Shown: piece by piece, positions 31,686 to 36,046 of the stretch | How positions within the stretch are numbered: the first letter of the stretch is position 1 | How the letters are laid out: every line of letters begins with the position of its first letter | Notes under the pieces: generated by a model | Told to the model about the DNA's origin: nothing | The model's database searches: none | Seen by the model: the letters and a program-made list of their open reading frames with translations, nothing else | Translations under genes and position numbers: made by a program | NCBI GenBank assembly: GCA_028357285.1 | Contig: JAOMWM010000011.1 | Span: 1-36,046 of the forward strand | Length of the DNA: 36,046 bases | Source: Schleiferiaceae bacterium | GTDB lineage: Bacteria; Bacteroidota; Bacteroidia; Flavobacteriales; Schleiferiaceae | Direction of reading: 5' to 3'

Positions 31686-32834
31686 ATGGGAGTTATTTTT
31701 TTGGATAATGCTGCTACTACACCCTTAGAGCCTCGCGTCAGAGAGGAAATGATTCGCATGATGGATAATTTCGGCAATCCTTCGAGCACACACCTAAGTG
31801 GACGTGGAGCAAAGGTTGAAGTTGAAGTCGTTCGCAAGCGTATCGCGCAAGCTATAGGGGCGGAGCCTGGTGAGATTTTCTTTACATCTGGTGGAACCGA
31901 AGCGGATAACATGGCTCTTTTCTGCAGCGTTCGAGATTTAGGTGTAGAACGCATTATTACAACTCACATAGAGCATCACGCTGTCGGCCATCCCGTAGAA
32001 TTTATGGTAGAGCGCGGTGAAGTAAGCGCGGCGTATTTGACCGTTGACGCGCATGGCGATATTAATCTTGAAGAATTAGAAGCCTTACTCCAAAACGGAC
32101 CAAAAACTTTGGTGAGTTTGATGTTTGCAAATAACGAAATAGGCAATTTGAATCCTGTCGCTGAGATCAGCGCGATGTGCAAGGAATACGGCGCCTTATT
32201 TCATTCAGATACGGTTCAAGCCATGGGTCATTTACCCATTAATGTAAAGGAAGTTGCCTATGACTTTCTTACGTGCTCCGCGCATAAAATACATGGACCT
32301 AAGGGCATTGGATTTGCCTATGTACGCAGTGGATTGAAGATAAAGCCTTTGATTCAGGGTGGTGCACAAGAACGCAATCTACGAGCTGGAACTGAAAATA
32401 CTATTGGGATTTGCGCGTTGGGTAAAGCTTTTGCTATTGCCACAGAAGAAATGTCGGAAGATCAGAAGTACGTAGAAGCGTTGAAGCAGTATGTAATAGA
32501 TGGCGTCAAAGAAATTGTACCTGGAGTGAAGTTTTTTGGGCGCAGTGCGGAAATGGACCGCAGTCTTTATACCGTATTGAGTATTGCGATTCCGAAAACG
32601 GGTAACAATATGCTCACTTTTACCATGGATATGAAGGGCATTAATGTGAGCGGCGGTTCTGCATGTACTTCTGGTTCGAACCAAGGTAGTCACGTGATTC
32701 GCGCTTTAGGGGAATGGACCGCCGAGTACCAACCCGTTCGTGTATCGTTCAGTAAGTTCAATACGAAAGATTGTGCAGAGGGCTTCTTGAATGTATTGAG
32801 AGAACTTTACGCTGAATCTCCGGTACACGCCTAG
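31686..32834 (+). CDS. Cysteine desulfurase, NifS/IscS type
   Basis: PLP enzyme that takes sulfur from cysteine for Fe-S clusters and thio-modification. 382 residues from ATG 31686, which begins MGVIFLDNAATTPLEPRV as expected. Landmarks: FTSGGTEADNMAL, THIEHHAVGHPVEF, MFANNEIGNLNPV, the PLP lysine in TCSAHKIHGPKGIGF, RAGTENTIGICALG, and the catalytic cysteine loop SGGSACTSGSNQGSHV. The ACTSGS loop is that of class I (IscS/NifS) enzymes, not the class II SufS RxGHHCA form. No scaffold gene (iscU, sufU) is adjacent. Its last 4 nt overlap the end of the convergent secreted-protein gene. Confidence 0.95.
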   Translation: MGVIFLDNAATTPLEPRVREEMIRMMDNFGNPSSTHLSGRGAKVEVEVVRKRIAQAIGAEPGEIFFTSGGTEADNMALFCSVRDLGVERIITTHIEHHAVGHPVEFMVERGEVSAAYLTVDAHGDINLEELEALLQNGPKTLVSLMFANNEIGNLNPVAEISAMCKEYGALFHSDTVQAMGHLPINVKEVAYDFLTCSAHKIHGPKGIGFAYVRSGLKIKPLIQGGAQERNLRAGTENTIGICALGKAFAIATEEMSEDQKYVEALKQYVIDGVKEIVPGVKFFGRSAEMDRSLYTVLSIAIPKTGNNMLTFTMDMKGINVSGGSACTSGSNQGSHVIRALGEWTAEYQPVRVSFSKFNTKDCAEGFLNVLRELYAESPVHA

Positions 32835-35800
32835 CGCAGGAGGGTTACTGTTCCGATTCGGACTTCATCACCACCAGTAAAGCGGTAGGTATATACATCT
32901 TGAGGTACAGGCTTGCCATTAAATGTTCCGTCCCAAAATTCATTGAATGGATTTTCACTTCGATAGACTTCATTCCCCCAACTATCGTAAATCCTGAAGG
33001 TTGGATCTTCTAGGCAACTGTTCCCGTAAATCTTGAATTCTTCATTGTCTTTATCCCCATTTGGTGTGAAAGCTGTTGGAATATAGACGCGTCCCTCAAT
33101 GCGTACAATAGTTGCCATGAAATCGAATTCATAGGCGCGGTTGCAAAGGGTATCGATAATGGTCAATGTAACGTCTTCAAGTCCAGACTCTGGATACCGG
33201 AAGGTAGGCAGCATACCGGTATCGGAATTGCCGCTAAAGTCCCATTCGAATATCATGGTACTGTCAACGTTTTGGTAGATTACATCAACGCCACCATAAC
33301 GGCAGCTGTCCGTAAATAGATTTACGGTCGGTACATTCGCGTCGTCATCGAAAACAATGGTAAAGATTTGATCGTATCCAACGTCACAGAAGCTGTCTCT
33401 AGCCGTCACAGAAGCTGTATAGGTTGCGAAAGCAGGGTAAGTGTGGTTCACAACAGTATTGGTCGTTGTCAGCGTCGTACCGTCGCCGAAATCCCATTCG
33501 TAATAATCGGCATCTACTAACTGGTCCGTCCATATTACTTCGCGAAATAAATCACAGCTGGCATAATCTTCCATCCAATCACAGATAGGGAAGGCAGCCG
33601 TATCGTGAACGATTTCCACATAGGCCGTATCATAACTGTCGCATATGGTATCTATGGCCACAAGCATCACATTGTAAGTGCCCAGGTTGGGGAAGGTGAC
33701 AATGGGTTCTGTAAGATTAGAAGTGTCGCCTTGGCCAAAATCCCAAAAGTAAGCGTTGGCGTTTGTACTGTTATTCGCAAGACGAAGGGTTAATTCATAA
33801 CAGCTAGTATCGGGAAGGAAGTTTAAATCCACAGATGCATCGGCCTCGATAGCCGTTTCAAAGTCCAATTTAATAACGCCTAGATTACAATTGCTGCTGT
33901 TATTGGTTTCGGAAAATGCTCCTGGTGTGGTCGGTAAGTCATCATTCCCACCGCATCCTGCGCATACGGCTTGGTAAATTCGGCCTCGGTCGTCAAATCT
34001 CGACGTACCTCCATCCACATGTTCAGAACTGGTTGATCCCCCAAAATAACTTCCGTATGAGAACGAACTGAAGTTTTTACTGAGCACCATGAAATAGAAA
34101 TCAGAGCCATTTGTACTGGATTGTAATGCATCTGAAGAAACAGGTAATTGCTCTACAGTAGTATTGAAATAGCCATTGTTCGTTACGCCGCCCCAACCGG
34201 AGAGTAGTATGTTCAAACAGTCATCAACATTAAAGGCAGTGGGCACAAGGTTTTGCACTCCCTGCGGTGAACCAAACGCCGTAGATGCAGCGCTTGAGGT
34301 GAGATCATTGCTTAGTTTGTGAATGAACTGCTTTCTGTATTGTGGTGTCCCCCAAGATCCATTGGAAATAGGGTAGACGCCCTGTGTTTGCCCGAATGCA
34401 TAAACGTTTCCCAGTTTATCTACATCGAGAATGAAACTCTGATCATAGGCGCTTGTTCCTAGATAAGTAGATTGCTGCAGAGCACCCGTCGAAGCGTTAA
34501 ATTTAGCCACGTAACCGTCATGATTACCGCCGTATGTGCTTTTGTAGCCGCCGGTTGTGCTGGGAAGATTATTTCCATCAGTACCACCAGTTACAAAAAC
34601 TGCATTGTTGTGAAACTTTAAACTGTACCCGGCATCGTCGCTGGTACTTCCGTAATAGTTGCTCCACAGGAGCGAAGTACCCGCGGGATTGAGTTTAAAT
34701 ACAACGGCATCTTGACCACCGGCTTTTGAACAACTACTGCAATTAGTAGAAGGGAAGTTGGTGCTATTTGTCGAAGCGGTGACATAAATATTATTTGAAC
34801 CGTCTACTACGATTTCACCGCGGGCGGCATCACCATAATTTTTGACGATGTTGGTATTGAGTCCGTCATTTCCTGTTCCACCAATGTAGGTTGAACTGAG
34901 TAAAGCTGTACCGTTGGTATTGAAACGGGTGATGAACAGGTCTGCCTTTTTAAATTCATAGCCGTTAATACTTACAGAAGTTCCACCCGCGTTGGCAGAT
35001 TGAATGGGATTCTGTGTAGGGAAATTGCTACTCCCAGTGGTGCCCATAACAATTAAATGACCGCTGCTATTCACCACTAAACTGTGTGGATGATCTGGAG
35101 CTGTACCACCTAGATACGTAGCGTATAGCATCGTGTTTCCTTGCGGTTCAAACACGGTAATGGTTACATCAGGGTTGAAGCCTAAGTTAATTCCAGGAGG
35201 ATCGTTATAGGTCGTTTGGAATGCGCCTGTCGATGCCACATAACCCGTTGCGAAAGCAACACCTGCCCCGTACAATCTACCTAAATCATCATAGGTGGCA
35301 CTGAAGCCCCAGTTGTCCGTTAATGAGCCGCTAAAAGAAGTAAAGATGAGTTGCGGATCCAAGACAAGCGAGTCTAAGGTCCTTGCAATTGCCTCTGTTT
35401 TAAAACGAAGCACATTGTTGTCTTTTTCATACCACAGTCCGAAGTCGATGCGTTTACCGTTCTTCCAGCCCCAACCGACCGGTGCACTTTCGAGAAAAGT
35501 ACCGATAGACGTATGAATGATTAATGCGCCTTCTGGACTGATTTCGGTTTTTGTAGCGCCCTCATAGATCCATTGAATAGCATCTACAGTTGACGGATCT
35601 GTTAAGTGCCATTGGTATTTCACATGGTTTCCAGTTTGTCCAAATGCCAAAGTAGAGTTTGGATACAGTCCTTCGTATGTTAAGCCACGTGCGGGTCTTA
35701 CGCCACCGCGCCAAAATGTTGAATCTTCCCCGATAAAGTAATTGTGGTAAAACTCTGTGGGTTTTTGCCCTCGCGCTCGCGTGGGTGTGGCGTTTAAAAA

Positions 35801-36046
35801 CTTGAGACGTACCGCATGACACTTAAGGACATCCGCTTCATGACTCAGTCCTGCCTCGTGCATGTTATGTCCATGGAGGTCTTCTAAATGACGTGCATCG
35901 CGAAGTACTATTTGCACTGCATCTTTTTCGAAAAATAACCCACCATATTTCAAAGGCATTTTATGCGAAAAGTTACCTGACCACTGTCCTTCGTTGGGCA
36001 CAAAAAGCGCCTCTTGCCCAGATAGAGCGGGAAAGAGTGTGAGTAC
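32831..36046 (-). CDS. Large secreted SBBP beta-propeller/PKD protein with type-B T9SS C-terminal domain, 5' end cut by the window
   Basis: The frame is open to the right edge, giving at least 1071 residues. The GTG at 35999-36001 is not the start: upstream codons read VLTLFPALSGQEALF, the end of a signal peptide. The N-terminal part (FVPNEGQWSGNFSHK) is the usual opening of this family. Five or so SBBP repeats follow with the pattern (T/S)YLGGT...D...I.V.G.T.S.(D/N)FP, for example MLYATYLGGTAPDH and ALLSSTYIGGTGNDG. Then come three PKD-like domains (YFWDFGQGDTS, YEWDFGDGTTL, FEWDFSGNSDT). The last 90 residues, from IPTAFTPNGDKDNEEFKIYG to YTYRFTGGDEVRIGTVTLLR, form the gliding-motility-type (CHU_C, type B) sorting domain, so export by the type IX system is expected. 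Ligand unknown. Confidence 0.93.
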   Translation of the reverse strand, partial: VLTLFPALSGQEALFVPNEGQWSGNFSHKMPLKYGGLFFEKDAVQIVLRDARHLEDLHGHNMHEAGLSHEADVLKCHAVRLKFLNATPTRARGQKPTEFYHNYFIGEDSTFWRGGVRPARGLTYEGLYPNSTLAFGQTGNHVKYQWHLTDPSTVDAIQWIYEGATKTEISPEGALIIHTSIGTFLESAPVGWGWKNGKRIDFGLWYEKDNNVLRFKTEAIARTLDSLVLDPQLIFTSFSGSLTDNWGFSATYDDLGRLYGAGVAFATGYVASTGAFQTTYNDPPGINLGFNPDVTITVFEPQGNTMLYATYLGGTAPDHPHSLVVNSSGHLIVMGTTGSSNFPTQNPIQSANAGGTSVSINGYEFKKADLFITRFNTNGTALLSSTYIGGTGNDGLNTNIVKNYGDAARGEIVVDGSNNIYVTASTNSTNFPSTNCSSCSKAGGQDAVVFKLNPAGTSLLWSNYYGSTSDDAGYSLKFHNNAVFVTGGTDGNNLPSTTGGYKSTYGGNHDGYVAKFNASTGALQQSTYLGTSAYDQSFILDVDKLGNVYAFGQTQGVYPISNGSWGTPQYRKQFIHKLSNDLTSSAASTAFGSPQGVQNLVPTAFNVDDCLNILLSGWGGVTNNGYFNTTVEQLPVSSDALQSSTNGSDFYFMVLSKNFSSFSYGSYFGGSTSSEHVDGGTSRFDDRGRIYQAVCAGCGGNDDLPTTPGAFSETNNSSNCNLGVIKLDFETAIEADASVDLNFLPDTSCYELTLRLANNSTNANAYFWDFGQGDTSNLTEPIVTFPNLGTYNVMLVAIDTICDSYDTAYVEIVHDTAAFPICDWMEDYASCDLFREVIWTDQLVDADYYEWDFGDGTTLTTTNTVVNHTYPAFATYTASVTARDSFCDVGYDQIFTIVFDDDANVPTVNLFTDSCRYGGVDVIYQNVDSTMIFEWDFSGNSDTGMLPTFRYPESGLEDVTLTIIDTLCNRAYEFDFMATIVRIEGRVYIPTAFTPNGDKDNEEFKIYGNSCLEDPTFRIYDSWGNEVYRSENPFNEFWDGTFNGKPVPQDVYTYRFTGGDEVRIGTVTLLR

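Overview
The window looks like chromosome of a Bacteroidota bacterium, most likely a marine-type member of the Flavobacteriales. The evidence is a type-B type IX secretion (gliding-motility-like) C-terminal domain, a menaquinone cluster with a compact MenE, DUF4199, DUF349 and DUF368 proteins, almost no Shine-Dalgarno sequences, and promoters of the Bacteroidota form (-7 TAnnTTTG, sometimes with a TTTG/TTGG -33 box about 19 bp upstream). The genus cannot be named from this sequence alone.

Layout. 1-2.5 kb: thrS-infC on the minus strand, with infC apparently starting at CTG. 2.6-11.1 kb: menaquinone cluster menI-menF-menD-menA-menC ... menE on the plus strand, interrupted by a minus-strand TonB-dependent receptor and lacking menB. 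11.0-12.5 kb: minus-strand YciO-like protein, transaldolase and the small signal recognition particle RNA. 12.6-15.2 kb: DUF4199 membrane protein and two family 2 glycosyltransferases. 15.2-18.2 kb: a visibly AT-rich insert with two tandem paralogous membrane desaturases, a frameshifted DUF2306 gene and an imperfect hairpin that resembles a recombination (attC-like) site. 18.3-21.9 kb: a complete, overlapping CMP-KDO operon kdsA-kdsC-kdsD-kdsB, followed by a sulfotransferase. 21.9-23.2 kb: a DUF3784-like membrane protein and a small His-rich outer-membrane-like protein. 23.2-30.1 kb: a tight five-gene minus-strand run (TPR protein, DUF368, aroE, DUF349 protein, uvrB). 30.2-32.8 kb: phosphohexomutase (glmM-like) and a NifS/IscS-type cysteine desulfurase. 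32.8 kb to the right edge: a large secreted beta-propeller/PKD protein, cut by the window.

The genes group into respiration (menaquinone), envelope synthesis (KDO, glycosyltransferases, a possible undecaprenyl-phosphate transporter, amino-sugar phosphate mutase), lipid modification (desaturases), and housekeeping (translation, repair, shikimate, Fe-S). The AT-rich insert between the glycosyltransferases and the KDO operon is the most accessory-looking part and carries the most unusual signals. No clearly new defence or multi-gene system is visible. No tRNA, rRNA, CRISPR array or transposase was found.
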